A stretch of 64,000 nucleotides of DNA from Arcuatula senhousia (Eukaryota > Mollusca > Bivalvia > Mytilida > Mytilidae): contig OZ020309.1 in assembly GCA_963971305.1 (NCBI GenBank), forward strand, positions 3,465,001 to 3,529,000. Direction: 5' to 3'. A program made the translations under genes and the position numbers. Each line of letters opens with the position of its first letter. Positions within the stretch are counted from its first letter, which is position 1. Positions 11,746 to 24,410 of this stretch are shown one piece after another. The notes beneath the pieces are model-generated. The model did no database searches. It had not been told where the DNA came from and saw nothing but the letters and a program-made list of their open reading frames with translations.

Positions 11746-12043
11746 CATAACAGTTTGGAAGAAATTATTATAACAGTTTTCTTAGCAACTACTTATCACA
11801 GCCACTTGATATTGTTATGCAGCCTCACCATAGGGTCTAATGACGTGAAATTCGATTTCAGGTCTGTTGCTCACCTATTTCCTGACAAACGAAATCCGGT
11901 CATTTTTTACATTTTACAGATATTTATCAACTCAACGAGGTAAGTTATTCTAAAATCTATTTTTTGTGTTTGTTACATTTGTAGTAAAGAACGGGTATAA
12001 ACGATCAAAAACTATTCCCGTGAAACAAAGAAAGACGTGTGTA

Positions 12044-14768
12044 ACAACCGTTATTGTAATAAAAACCGTTATTGTAATAAATTTTATTATATGAATTAAA
12101 AGTGGATTTTTTTATTTTACGCGAAGGAATTAATTGTAACTAAGATATTATCACCAATACTAATTGAATATTTTAACTAATTATGAAAATAATTAACATT
12201 TAAAAACAGTTTATTACAATAACAGTTGTTATCACAATAACGGTTGGCATGCTCAACCGTTATTGTAATAAACTTTTTTATATCTTAAAATTTAAATTTT
12301 TGAATTAATTTTACATCTTAGTTGAAGTCAAAATATATTTCTGGATTGCTAAATACCGATATCAGTTGTTATTATTACTATTAAAACCAAGAAATGACTT
12401 TGAAGTTTTTATTACAATAACGGTTGACGGCCGAAATCCTTAGTGTAACAACAACTGTTATGGTAATAAACTTTTTCAATCAATCTTATTTCGTCTTTAA
12501 AACATCCTAAATGACTAATAGTCGCCGAAAATTGGTATTTCAGTCACTTTAAACAGTTATTATTTTTTTTAACAAATTTCAGAAATTAAGATTTTTTCTT
12601 ACAATTTTGGCTAAGTGTCTGATATGTTCTGAATATATGAATATATTGTCTGAAATGGATATAGATGATCTACTAGTACATGAATATACTAATTGATTCA
12701 TTTTTAAGTTATTTTGAGTCACTTCTAAACAAAATATGTCTTTGAAGTTTTTATTACAATAACGGTTGACGGCCGAAATCCTTATTGTAACAACAACCGT
12801 TATGGTAATAAACTTTTTCAATCAATCTTACTTCGTCTTAAAAACATCCTAAATAACTTATAGTCGCCGAAAATTGGTATTTCAGTCACTTTAAACAGTT
12901 ATTTTCTATATTTTCGAAGAAATTTCAGAAATTAATATTTTTTTCTTACAATTTTGGCTAATTAGTGTCCGATATGTTCTGAAAATATGAATATATTGTC
13001 TGAAATGGATATAGATGATCTACTAGTACTTGATTATACTAATTCATTCATATTTATGTCATTTTGAGTCACTTTCTAAACAAAATATGAATACAATACA
13101 TTTTAAAAATATGATTATATTGTCTGGAATGGATATAGATGATCTATTAGTACTTGAATATACTAATTGATTCATATTCAAGTCATTTTGAGTCACTTTC
13201 TAAACAAAATATGTCTTTGAAGTTTTTATTACAATAACGGTTGACGACTGAAATCCTTATTGTAACAACAACTGTTATGGTAATAAACTTTTTCAATCAA
13301 TCTTATTTCGGCTTTAAAACATCAAAAAATGACAAATGTCTTGGAAAATTTGTATTTCAGTCATTTTAAACAGTTTTTTCTTTATTTTCGAACAAATTTC
13401 AGAAATTTAGATTTTCTTACAATTTTTGCTAAGTGTCCCATATATTCTGAAAATATGAATATATTGTCTATAATGGATATAGATGATCTACTAGTACTTG
13501 AATATACTAATTGATTCATATTCAAGTCATTTTGAATCACTTCTAAACAAAATATGTCTTTGAAGTTTTTATTACAATAACGGTTGACGACTGAAATCCT
13601 TATTGTAACAACAACCGTTATGGTAATAAACTTTTTCAATCAATCATATTTCGTCTTTAAAACATCCTTAATGACTTATAGTCACGGAAAATCGGCATTT
13701 CAGTCTTCTTAAACAGTTTTCCTTTATTTTCGAAAACTAATTTAAAAAATTAATATTTTTTCTTACAATTTTGGCTTAGTGTCCGATACATTCTGAAAAT
13801 ATGAATATATTGTCTGAAATGAATATAGATGATCTATTGGTACTTTAAAATTTATTCATATTTAAGTCATTTTGAGTCACTTCTAAACAAAATATGTCTT
13901 TGAAGCTTTTATTACAATAACGGTTGACGACTGAAATCCTTATTGAAAAACAACTGTTATGGTAATAAACTTTTTCAATCAATCTTATTTCGGCTTTAAA
14001 ACATCAAAAAATGACAAATGTCGCGGAAAATTTGTATTTCAGTCATTTTAAACAGTTTTTTCTTTATTTTCGAACAAATTTCAGAAATTAAGATTTTCTT
14101 ACAATTTTGGCTAAGTGTCCCATATATTCTGAAAATATGAATATATTGTCTATAATGGATATAGATGATTTACTAGTACTTGAATATACTAATTGATTCA
14201 TATTCAAGTCATTTTGAGTCACTTCTAAACAAAATATGTCTTTGAAGGTTTTATTACAATAACGGTTGACGACTGAAACCCTTATTGTAACAACAACCGT
14301 TATGGTAATAAACTTTTTGAATCAACCATATTTCGTCTTTAAAACATCCTTAATGACTTATAGTCACGGAAAATCGGCATTTCAGTCTTCTTAAACAGTT
14401 TTCCTTTATTTTCGAAAACTAATTTAAGAAATTAAGATTTTTTTCTTACAATTTTGGCTAAGTGTCCGATACATTCTGAAAATATAAAAATATTATATGA
14501 GATGGATATAGATGGTCTGCTTGTACTTGAAAATACTAATTGATTCATATTAAAGTCATTTTGAGTCACTTCTAAACAAAATTCATCTTTGAAGTTTTTA
14601 TTACAATATAGGTTGACGACCGAAGTCCTTATTGTTACAACAACCGTTATGGTAATAAACTTTTTCAATCAATCTTATTTCGTCTATAAAAAAATCCTAA
14701 ATGACTTATAGTCACGGAAAATCGGCATTTCAGTCTTTTTAAACAGTTTTCCTTTATTTTATTTTATT
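12044..14768. repeat. Left arm: ~7 tandem units of ~342 bp
   Basis: Anchor CGGTTGACG recurs at about 12,421, 12,763, 13,238, 13,581, 13,921 and 14,263, with a mutated copy near 14,611. Spacing is about 342 bp apart from one 475-bp step, where an extra partial unit (13.08-13.2 kb) is inserted. Each unit also carries ATATGAATATATTGTCT, GGATATAGATGATCTACT and AACAACCGTTATGGTAATAA. An imperfect ~80-codon frame on the - strand recurs because the units are homologous. Confidence 0.8.
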
Positions 14769-15515
14769 ATTTTTAGCCACAGCGGCCATGTTTTACAACC
14801 AATCAAAAATCCCCACATCTGTTCTATACACCTAATACTAATAAACAACAATACTAAGTTTGGTGCCAATTGGACTTAAAGTGTCAGAGGAGTTAATATT
14901 TTCAATGTAATGAGGAAATGCTTTTTAAATGCTCAATTTTGACGTTCTAAGGGCAATAACTGCTAAAAGGAAAGGTCCTTTAACGTTGACCCTATTACAT
15001 ATTTTGTAGATCTCGATGTGTTTAACAACATGAACAATCTGCAATTTATATTTCTTAAATGTCTTGTATAGTTTTCAAGAAATTGAGCTAAACAGTTGCA
15101 AAATTTGAAAAAAAAAAACGCAAAAACGGCAATAATTCCTACATTGGTTGTTGGATCTTCCTGAAAATTTCCGGGCAGGTAGATCGTGAGGTGCTGAACA
15201 CTTTGCGGTAGCCAAATTTTTGATATCTGTAACTGTTTTCAAGTTAAACATGTATTTGCAAAAAAACTGCAATTTACCCCTATGTTCTATTTTTAGCTAT
15301 GGCGGCCATTTTTTTCGACGAATCAAAAATCCCCACTCTAGTTTGATACTACCTATGCTAATAAACAACTGTGCCAAATTTAAAAGCCATTGGACTAATG
15401 GTGTTAGAGGAGTTAACGTTTGAAAAATGTTAACGACGACGGACGAAGACGAACGCCAAGTGATGGCAATAGCTTACATATGCGCATGGACATTCGGTCC
15501 AGGTGAGCTAAAAAT
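14769..15515. repeat. Spacer repeat (GCGGCCAT family)
   Basis: Two diverged sub-copies in tandem: 14,776 (AGCCACAGCGGCCATGTTTT ... CAATCAAAAATCCCCAC) and 15,295 (AGCTATGGCGGCCATTTTTT ... GAATCAAAAATCCCCAC). It ends with GACGACGGACGAAGACGAAC, a GCCAAGTGATGGCAATAGC segment and GGTCCAGGTGAGCTAAAAA, a tail I recognise as a common dispersed repeat end in bivalve DNA. It appears inserted in the fold-back spacer. Confidence 0.5.
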
Positions 15516-15649
15516 GGAAGTTCTTTTTTCGCGGAATTCAATTTTTAATACTAATATTGATTAGTATGCTTTTTTCCACCAATATGCCTTTTTTCGTGCT
15601 TTTACTATATTTTTTTCATTTGTTTCACAAATCGACTGGATTATAAGCT

Positions 15650-16162
15650 ACAGATGGGTTCGCACATAAACTATGCAAAAGTTAACATAAAGTTAACTGT
15701 TCGACTGCTCTTTAATTATACTCATGTCTACTATAGCAGACATTTACGTTAACTTGCGTTTACTCGTGACTGGTCAAAGACTTGCGACAGCTTTTTTTGA
15801 CTTGTAATAATCAGTCGCAAAGTCGTGACCGCTTTAACCAGACCAGACATTTCAATAGGTCTGCTCAAACCGGACAAATCGGTTTAATAAAAAAAACTTA
15901 ATTGCATTAAAAAAGCAATATCGACGACAGCTTGGGTGGTAGAACATGAACTTTGTACTGTTTAAGCTTTAGCATCAGCACGAAGTTAACTTGATCAGAT
16001 CTTTCATAAGAACGAGACTGCTTTTAAAAGCAGACCTTTAATTTTGACTGCTTTACTTGGAAGTTAACTTGGAACCAGTCGTGCGTCTGTTCAAGCCGTA
16101 GCATATCCAGTCACAAATGAACTTGAAGTTAACTTTGTTTCAAGTTTACTTACCGTACAGGA
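15650..16162. mobile_element. GTTAAC-rich small DNA element inside the fold-back spacer
   Basis: Both ends are rich in GTTAACTT/AAGTTAAC and in GACTGGTC and CAGTC motifs (AAAGTTAACATAAAGTTAAC on the left, GAACTTGAAGTTAACTTTGT on the right), and the right end is ...CCGTACAG. It is non-coding. It belongs with the partial element at 1-318. The left boundary is approximate. Confidence 0.5.
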
Positions 16163-18821
16163 CACTTAGCCAAAATTGTAAGAAAAAATCTTAATTTCTT
16201 AAATTAGTTCGAAAATAAAAAAAAAACTGTTAAAAAAGACTGAAATGCCGATTTTCCGTAACTGTAAGTCATTTAGGATGTTTTATAGACGAAATAAGAT
16301 TGATTGAAAAAGTTTATTACCATTACGGTTGTTGTAACAATAAGTATTTCGGTCGTCAACCGTTATTGTAATAAAAACTTCAAAGATGAATTTTATTTAG
16401 AAGTGACTCAAAATGACTTTAATATGAATGAATTCGTATATTCAAGTACTAGTAGATCATCTATATCCATTTCAGATAATATATTCATATTATCAGAACA
16501 TATCGAACATTTAGCCAAAATTGTAAGAAAAAATCTGAATTTCTGAAATTTGTTCGCAAATACAGAAAATAACTGTTTAAAGTGACTGAAATACCAATTT
16601 TCGGCGACTATTAATCATTTAGGATGTTTTAAAGACGAAGTAAGATTGATTGAAAAAGTTTATTACCATAACGGTTGTTGTTACAATAAGAATTTCGGCC
16701 GTCAACCGTTATTGTAATAAAAACTTCAAAGACATATTTTGTTTAAAAGTGACTCAAAATGACATAAATATGAATGCATTAGTATATTCAAGTACTAATA
16801 GATCATCTATATCCATTTCAGACAATATATTCATATTTTCAGAACATATCGGACACTAATTAGCCAAAATTGTAAGAAAAAATATTAATTTCTGAAATTT
16901 GTTCAAAAATATAGAAAATAACTGTTTAAAGTGACTGAAATACCAATTTTCGGCGACTATAAGTTATTTAGGATGTTTTAAAGACGAAGTAAGATTGATT
17001 GAAAAAGTTTATTACCATAACGGTTGTTGTTACAATAAGGATTTCGGCCGTCAACCGTTATTGTAATAAAAACTTCAAAGACATATTTTGTTTAGAAGTG
17101 ACTAAAAATAACTTAAAAATGAATCAATTAGTATATTCATGTACTAGTAGATCATCTATATCCATTTCAGACAATATATTCATATTTTCAGATCATATCG
17201 GACACTCAACCAAAATTGTAAGAAAAAATCTTAATTTCTGAAATTTGTTCAAAAATATAGAAATTAACTGTTTAAAGTGACTGAAATACCAATTTTCGGC
17301 GACTATTAGCCATTTAGGATGTTTTACAGACAAAATAAGATTGATTAAAAAAGTTTATTACCATAACGGTTGTTGTTACAATAAGGATTTCGGTCGTCAA
17401 CCGATATTGTAATAAAAACTTGAAAGACATATTTTGTTAAGAAGTGACTCAAAATGTCTTAAATATGAATCAGTTAGTATATTGAAGTATTAGTAGATCA
17501 TCTATATCCATCTCAGATAATATATATTTTATTCAGAATATATCGGACACTTAGTCAAAATTGTAAGAAAAAAAAATCTTAATTAATTAAATTGGTTCGA
17601 AAATAAAGGACAACTGTTTAAAAAGACTAAAATGCAGATATTCCGTGACTATAAGTCATTTAGGATGTTTTAAAGACAAAATAAGATTGATTAAAAAAGT
17701 TTATTACCATAACGGTTGTTGTTACAATAAGGATTTCGGTCGTCAACCGTTATTGTAATAAAAACTTCAAAGACATATTTTGTTAAGAAGTGACTCAAAA
17801 TGACATAAATATGAATGAATTAGTATATTCAAGTACTAATAGATCATCTATATCCATTTCAGACAATATATTCATATTTTCAGAACATATCGGACACTTA
17901 TTAGCCAAAATTGTAAGAAAAAATATTAATTTCTGAAATTTGTTCGGAAATATAGAAAATAACTGTTTAAAGTGACTGAAATACCAATTTTCGGCGACTA
18001 TAAGTTATTTAGGATGTTTTAAAGACGAAGTAAGATTGATTGAAAAAGTTTATTACCATAACGGTTGTTGTTACAATAAGGATTTCGGCCGTCAACCGTT
18101 ATTGTAATAAAAACTTCAAAGACATATTTTGTTTAGAAGTGACTCAAAATAACTTAAAAATGAATCAATTAGTATATTCATGTACTAGTAGATCATCTAT
18201 ATCCATTTCAGACAATATATTCATATTTTCAGAACATATCAGACACTTAGCCAAAATTGTAAGAAAAAATATTAATTTCTGAAGTTTGTTCGAAAATATA
18301 GAAAATAACTGTTTAAAGTGACTGAAATACCAATTTTCGGCGACTATTAGTCATTTAGGATGTTTTAAAGACGAAATAAGATTGATTGAAAAAGTTTATT
18401 ACCATAACGGTTGTTGTTACACTAAGAATTTCGGCCGTCAACCGTTATTGTAATAAAAACTTCAAAGTCATTTCTTGGTTTTAATAGTAATAATAACAAC
18501 TGATATCAGTATTTAGCAATCCAGAAATATATTTTGACTTCAACTAAGAAGTATAATTAATTCAAAAAATTAAATTTTACGATATAAAAAAGTTTATTAC
18601 AATAACGGTTGAGCATGCCAACCGTTATTGTGATAACAACTGTTATTGTAATAAACTGTTTTTAAATGTTAATTATTTTCATAATTAGTTAAAATATTTG
18701 ATTATTATTGGTGATTATATCTTAGTTACAATTAATTCCTTCGCGTAAAATAAAAAAATCCACTTTTAAATCATATAACAAATTTTATTACAATAACGGT
18801 TGTTATTACAATAACGGTTGT
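16163..18821. repeat. Right arm: ~7 tandem units of ~345 bp
   Basis: Inverted counterpart of the left arm. Anchor CGTCAACCG recurs near 16,355, 16,700, 17,050, 17,394, 17,742, 18,090 and 18,437. Units contain TTATTACCATAACGGTTGTT and CAAGTACTAGTAGATCATC. The arm starts mid-unit (GACACTTAGCCAAAATTG), showing that the spacer insertions cut a unit. Recurrent ~80-codon frames on the + strand (16,304, 16,999, 18,040) mirror those in the left arm. Confidence 0.8.
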
Positions 18822-20399
18822 CACAGATGTGTCTAAAAAAATAAGAGGAATGGAAATAATATTTTCGACGCACATTTTGAATATATCTATTGTATAACAA
18901 GTTCAACGATTAGAAAAACAGGGTCATAGTTAAGGGTCATATTCCATATTCCGGGAGAGGGAGGGGTGGTTAGTACCAATATTTGTATATTCGGATGTGC
19001 GGCTGCAATAGGTCTACTTTTCGGTTCTAAAGGTATACGATTTTTTTAGATTCATTAAATTTTGGGTAGTACATTTAACAGGAAAGTATAGTAAAGTGCA
19101 TTTCTGCAGAATTGATAATGTGTGAATATTTTTTTATTATCCAAGGAATAACGAGCTAACGGAATATCTTTATTTTTTAAATTTGGTGAAAATAAAAGCA
19201 TATGAATGGTTTTAATTTTCATATTTATTGTATATATGAATGGGTATAAAAATTCAGTCAGTCAGGTTATATGAATGGATAGGGTTTCTAAAAATCCAGC
19301 TGCACGTTTGTTTTAGTTTTTATATGAAGTGGGGGGAGGGTCATCTACATTTCTCTAGAACAATTGGTCAACAGATACAGAACATAGACTTGCATACAAG
19401 CATTTTGTGCACCTAAAATATTAAATGAATTTCCGATACATTTAGTTCCAGTTTTACCTATTCCGTCGGGTCTTATGTTGTGCCTGGGACGACAGTATAT
19501 TAAGGCTTAAAAAGTACCAACCTAATAGTATGTTGACATATACTACAGTGAATATATTGTTCTTCAACAAATTAAATTAAAACACAGTTGAAATGAAGAA
19601 GCACACACTCACTAACACCCCCACCCTAACAGCAAACCAAAAAAGATTAAAAAAAAAACCAAAAAAAAAACCAAAAAAAAACACTCACGAACAAACGCAC
19701 AAACCAAAACGTAATTTAACATAAAACAAAGCATCATTATAGGGCCCTAAATTGAAGATGCAAAGGCCTTTTAGTTTTCATTTGTCCAGTCCGTCTGTGT
19801 CTGTCCGTACATTCGTTCGTCAACAGAGTCTTGTAAAATAAAAAAAAATAAAAACTGTTGACGGTACTATTCTGAAATGTGCAGCATGTCATAATGTGCA
19901 TATTGATAGTTCATGCCCTTCTGTGTGATGTTTTTGGGGAGAAATCTTATTGTTATTTCCATCCACGAAGGTAGGGGTCATATAATGTTCGGGTCTGTTC
20001 GTTTGTTGTTGTTTTTAATAAAAACTACAGATTTGGAGTATAGGACTATTTAAACACAAAGACACACAAACTATTGATAGTTCAGTTCTGAAATTTTTAA
20101 TAGTTCTTATGCAGCATGTCCTGGTGTGCATTTAAATTCCATGTAAATCCCCGTTGAATTATTTTTGAAAAGTATTAAGAGTTTTTGTCGATGGGGCAAA
20201 TGCAAATGATTTTAATATCGCCTCTGATTTGCTCAAACGCTTACATAACTTGGATCTCATGGAAGTTCAAAAAAATTATTTCAAAGAGAAAAAACAAAAG
20301 ATTAATAAAAAAAAACTTTTTCTTTAACTAGTCAGTAGTTGATCCTCGTTTGTTTGATGGAAGCTGTATTCTATCTCTGCAATTTTAATGACCATCGCT
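18822..20399. other. Interior of giant element, unannotated
   Basis: AT-rich with A/C-rich low complexity at 19.6-19.7 kb. No supported gene or structured repeat. Confidence 0.45.
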
Positions 20400-20560
20400 T
20401 ACAGTTAACATGAATCGGAGCACCTAAGTTCACTCTCGTTTCGACTTAAGATCACGTTGCTGATTGCTGATCGGTGGCAATATGTGTTTTTGTTTGTTGT
20501 ATGGTTTGTTTTTGTGTTGATTTGATGTCTACCACTTTTATGCAGATAATTTATAGAAAG
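20400..20560 (+). repeat. Dispersed retroelement-tail repeat, copy 4 (partial)
   Basis: Starts CGGAGCACCTAAGTTCAC, then TCGTTTCGACTTAAG, then a T/G-rich segment ending near GATGTCTACCAC. The distal half of the family is missing or too diverged. Confidence 0.5.
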
Positions 20561-20869
20561 GACCCCTGTCTATTTACGGCAGTATTATATGAAAGGGAGT
20601 TGCAGGCCCATTTTTCGAAATTCTGAACGAAATGTTTAAACAATTTTCCGATTTCCGAGAAAAGGGGTTTCCAACTCCCAGACCCCTTCTACATCCACAA
20701 CTAAAACCACAGACCACTAGAAGCTTTACAAAATCATAAAAACCGTTTAAGGTTTCAGTATGCCGGTAACTGAGTCTGAAATCACACACGAAAAATTGTT
20801 GAAAGCGTGATCATACATTGGTTACCCTTTCCTACGACTTACTGTTTTTCTAAATATAAATTTAAGGAT

Positions 20870-20995
20870 AGCGGGGTGTAACTAACTCGAATAATTCAAG
20901 CCATTTCCGTCTTCGTATACTACGGCGGACAATGTTAATGTAATGACCATAGGGAGTGAAATATAACGGCTGAATTATTCGGGTTAGGGTAAGTA
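20870..20995. mobile_element. Small palindromic MITE-like element
   Basis: Imperfect inverted ends: AACTCGAATAATTCAAGCCA on the left and ACGGCTGAATTATTCGGGTT on the right, about 125 bp apart. Directly followed by a GTAAGTAAGTAAGTAA run. Non-coding. Confidence 0.5.
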
Positions 20996-21393
20996 AGTAA
21001 GTAAGTAATTGTTTATTATAGTGACATGTGTAATAATAACAAATTGACATACAAAATGTATCATAGAAAAAAATTTACATGAATATACACCCGGCCCATT
21101 GGACCTATAAGTCACCTTGGAGAACATATATATAAATATCACGGACTTTAAATACAATAATTTTATAAGCTTTTGTTACTTTTAACTGTCTGTTTGAAAT
21201 GAAAAAAATAAAAATTAAAAATATAAATATAAGTCAGTTTTGAATTTGATAAATAAAACAACGTCTCTTTTGATATGCCCTTACTAAAAATTTTGCTAGT
21301 TTCCTAGTAAAGTTCGACATTAAAAATCTCAGTTAGGGTGTAGTACCATGGAACGGGTACATCGGAAAACTCTATGTTCTGCAACTTTCGTAA

Positions 21394-21523
21394 TATAGGA
21401 AAAGTTAAATGATCGGTCCCATATGGTACATGTTGCTCTTTGCTATACATCCTTTCACAAATAAGGATGTAAGGCAAAGAGCAACATGTACCATAAGGGA
21501 CCGATCGTTTAACTTTTCCTATA
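21394..21523. repeat. Near-perfect 130-bp inverted repeat (hairpin)
   Basis: Arms of about 60 bp, with AGGAAAAGTTAAATGATCGG on the left and CCGATCGTTTAACTTTTCCT on the right, differ at about four positions and surround an 8-bp loop after ACATCCTT. The right arm runs into the left terminus of the 21.5-24.4 kb element, so the left end of that element looks doubled back on itself. Confidence 0.75.
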
Positions 21524-24410
21524 AAAAAAAAATTCTGAATGAAAAAATCTGGCAACATAGGTTAAAGTGCAACAAAAGCGCCTATAACAACTTTATTTCA
21601 TTTTATAGATCTTAATTTTCTAAGATCAAAGCAAAAAACCCGACTTGATTCCGATGACAAATAACAGAGATATTGACAATTTAGTGTTAATTTCTTAAAA
21701 TCTCACCTTTATAACTTCCTCTTTCGCGTAACTAATTCCACTGATTGTGCAACGTCAGAGGGGGAACCGATAAATTTGTTTACACTAGTTACAATAGCAA
21801 ACGGTAGTTTATCTTTACAATTTATTAGTAATGAAATGATAATTAATGCATCCAGAAATGAAATATGTTATATAAAACATGTAAAATACATGTTTAATCA
21901 CCAATACTTTATTCAGTATAATCGTAATAATTGTTGAATTGTAGATGAAAAAGTAATAATATAAAATCGTAATTTAATAAAAGAAGCTTATTCCTCGAGA
22001 CTTATTCTTTTATAATGATACTGATTATCTGTTGCATGAAATGAAGTTTTGAGGAAGAAGCACAGACACGTGTGTGTCCATTCTAAATTTCCTTGGCTTT
22101 CAGATATTTTCGGTGTAACCGACACTAAAAGTATTACATATTCATTTACAGGAAGCTTAGACATCACAAGTTATAATTAGATAAGCATTTTGGCATTCAC
22201 TAATTCAACATTATTTCATGGTTTCCTATACTCTAGCATAGACGTGTACCAGTTTGTCTGCTTTCGCTATTTTTATGGCCCGACCACGTATGTGGATCGG
22301 CCATATAATTTTACCCTTGTCCGTCCGTACATACGTCCGTAACTCTTTGCTTAAGTGTTGATTGAGGTCAATAACTCGGATACTGGACGTTGAGGGTCAA
22401 TGATATTCCACCACTAGATGTGTCTTGGGTTACGCACTACACCATCCTCTAGTAAGTCGCAGTGACCTATATTTTAAGCATGAACGACTTTGGTTAAGTT
22501 CTAGGTTAAGGTCCATAACTCTGATACATTTTGAGCACGGGAGGGCCATCTGTGACTCATACACACATTTTTAGTTTAATGGTGGATTTTTAGGAAAGTT
22601 TGACAGATGAGGCCACGCCAAATAATTTATAGTTCGTCGGACAATTCATGAAAAAAAATAAACTGCAAGCGGGCGAAATGTGTATGCCCATCTACGAACG
22701 TATTGCATATTAGTGTTTGGGCGCATCCACCTGTTCGTTCGTCCGTTCCAACTGTTACGAGGTGAAGCATTATGATTCAATTCAATTCTTTATTTGTCTA
22801 ATTTGGTCCCACTGGTCGCATATGACATATAAAAAAATTGACAAAGTCAGACCAGAACTATACAGTAACATTAGAATAACAAAATAATTAAGTAAAAAAA
22901 ATGAATACACAATGTGATGTGTTTGTATTATTGTTTACAACTATAATTAATTAAAGATAATAAATAAGCATAGTACATATTTGTGTTTACTTTGTATATG
23001 GCAAAACCACAGCCCAGAGAAGTTTTAGAAGACAAAATCTATCATGATGATCTGATGTTATTTTAATAACAAAAGAAATGGATACTTTTTACTAATTAAA
23101 TATATTGAAGAACTTCTAAATTTTACTTTGTCTGTTTGCAGAGGGCACCAAGGGACTATGCTCTAGGATATGCGTGATGTTTTTAACATGTTTTTTTACT
23201 GTAAACGTAATAAAATTTTAGACGCTAACTTTAAACATTATATGCACACCAACAGTATGATGTCATTTATTGCAAATACTGTGGACTCAAGGAATTTATT
23301 TATTTTATTTTATTTTATTCTATATTTTATTATTATTTTATTATGTTTCTATTTCAATACGATAATACAACACTGAATTTGAGAAGATACTCGAGTTTGA
23401 AATTACTTGTCCCCAAATTGTTAATTTCCCCCCTAAGGTGACATATTGGTTGTCTAATTTCGTTTAACTTCACATCTGTGTTTGTTTGTTCGTCGCAAAA
23501 GGTAGTCCATACTCAGCATGGGTTAATAATTAAGGTAATTATCATAAGGACTGGAATCCTGAAACCGTTAAATTCCGACATAGGCCTGCATATTAGACAT
23601 ATATGATTTAAATTTACATTTTGGACCATAAAGACAACACAACTGTTACTGTTTAAAATAGATATGTTCCTTTGATTGCATCATGTATGTGTACTAATTG
23701 CTGCAGTAAAAACTTTCAATTTTGTGGAAATCTGACAATCATAATTGCTTTAATCATAGGGTTTAACCAAGGAATTGGAGTACTTTAATTCCTTGATTTA
23801 ACATTTTATACAAATTTTAAAAGGTCTAAACTTCTGATTCTTGTGACGGCCTACCTTTTTAAAATATTATTTTGTGTAAAATGTATTGTTAAAAGCTGGA
23901 AAATGTATATATGTGTTCGTTGGGTATTTCTTATATATTAATGTAAAAAATTGCCACCGAAATTATTTATATTTTATTGCGGATATCTTTAATATCCCCT
24001 TTCAAAAAACACATTCCTACTATACTAGCAAACGATTTCGGTTCCCCCTTGTGCGTCACTTCCGGTTAAGCTCGCATGTAATTCTTTTCCGGAAATATCG
24101 TTGATTAGATTTTGAAAGGTGCGAAATTTTGCACTTCAAACACTCATATCTCCGTTATTTGTCAACGGATTTTGATCGGATTTTTTGCATCGATTTTAGA
24201 AAAATAAACACTTTTAAATAAGATTAATTTGTTATGACCGTTTTAGTTGCACTTTAAGAAAAAAAATCCGAAGAAGGATTTCTGCCATGTATAGATAATG
24301 TAATTGTAATTAAAATAAAATTCTATGATGGCGCCCTTAAAAAATATAAAACTGATTTCTGACAAGATGGAAATACCAAACCCCCTTTTTGAAGGTAAAT
24401 GATCGGTTCC
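21500..24410. mobile_element. Probable long-TIR element (~2.9 kb), non-autonomous
   Basis: Left region 21.50-21.79 kb and right region 24.02-24.41 kb are inverted, imperfect copies. Left landmarks in order are GGGACCGATCGTTTAA, TTAAAGTGCAACAAAAGCG, ATGACAAATAACAGAGATAT and AGGGGGAACCGA. Read in reverse complement, the right side shows GGAACCGATCATTTAC, TTAAAGTGCAACTAAAACGG, TTGACAAATAACGGAGATAT and AAGGGGGAACCGA, also in order. The 2.2 kb interior is non-coding and includes a CCGTCCGTACATACGTCCGT segment near 22.3 kb. The ends are approximate and no target duplication is clear. Confidence 0.6.

Larger units (their letters stand above)
12044..18821. mobile_element. Fold-back element with tandem-repeat arms
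   Basis: Two inverted arms of about 2.7 kb (12,044-14,768 and 16,163-18,821) around a 1.4 kb spacer. The outer ends are inverted copies of ACAACCGTTATTGTAATAA. Each arm holds about seven ~345-bp units, recognisable by CAATAACGGTTGACG (left) or CGTCAACCGTTATTG (right). Inverted arms built of tandem repeats are the hallmark of Foldback (FB)-type elements. No transposase frame is seen. No clear target duplication was found, so this could instead be a structural palindrome of the host element. Confidence 0.7.

Noticed and set aside
12579..18282. Series of ~80-codon frames (MKKFITITVV...) as a gene family
   Set aside because: They lie in every unit of the inverted tandem arms, on opposite strands in the two arms, with no splice or start context. 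Best explained as repeat by-products; kept only as a low-interest finding.
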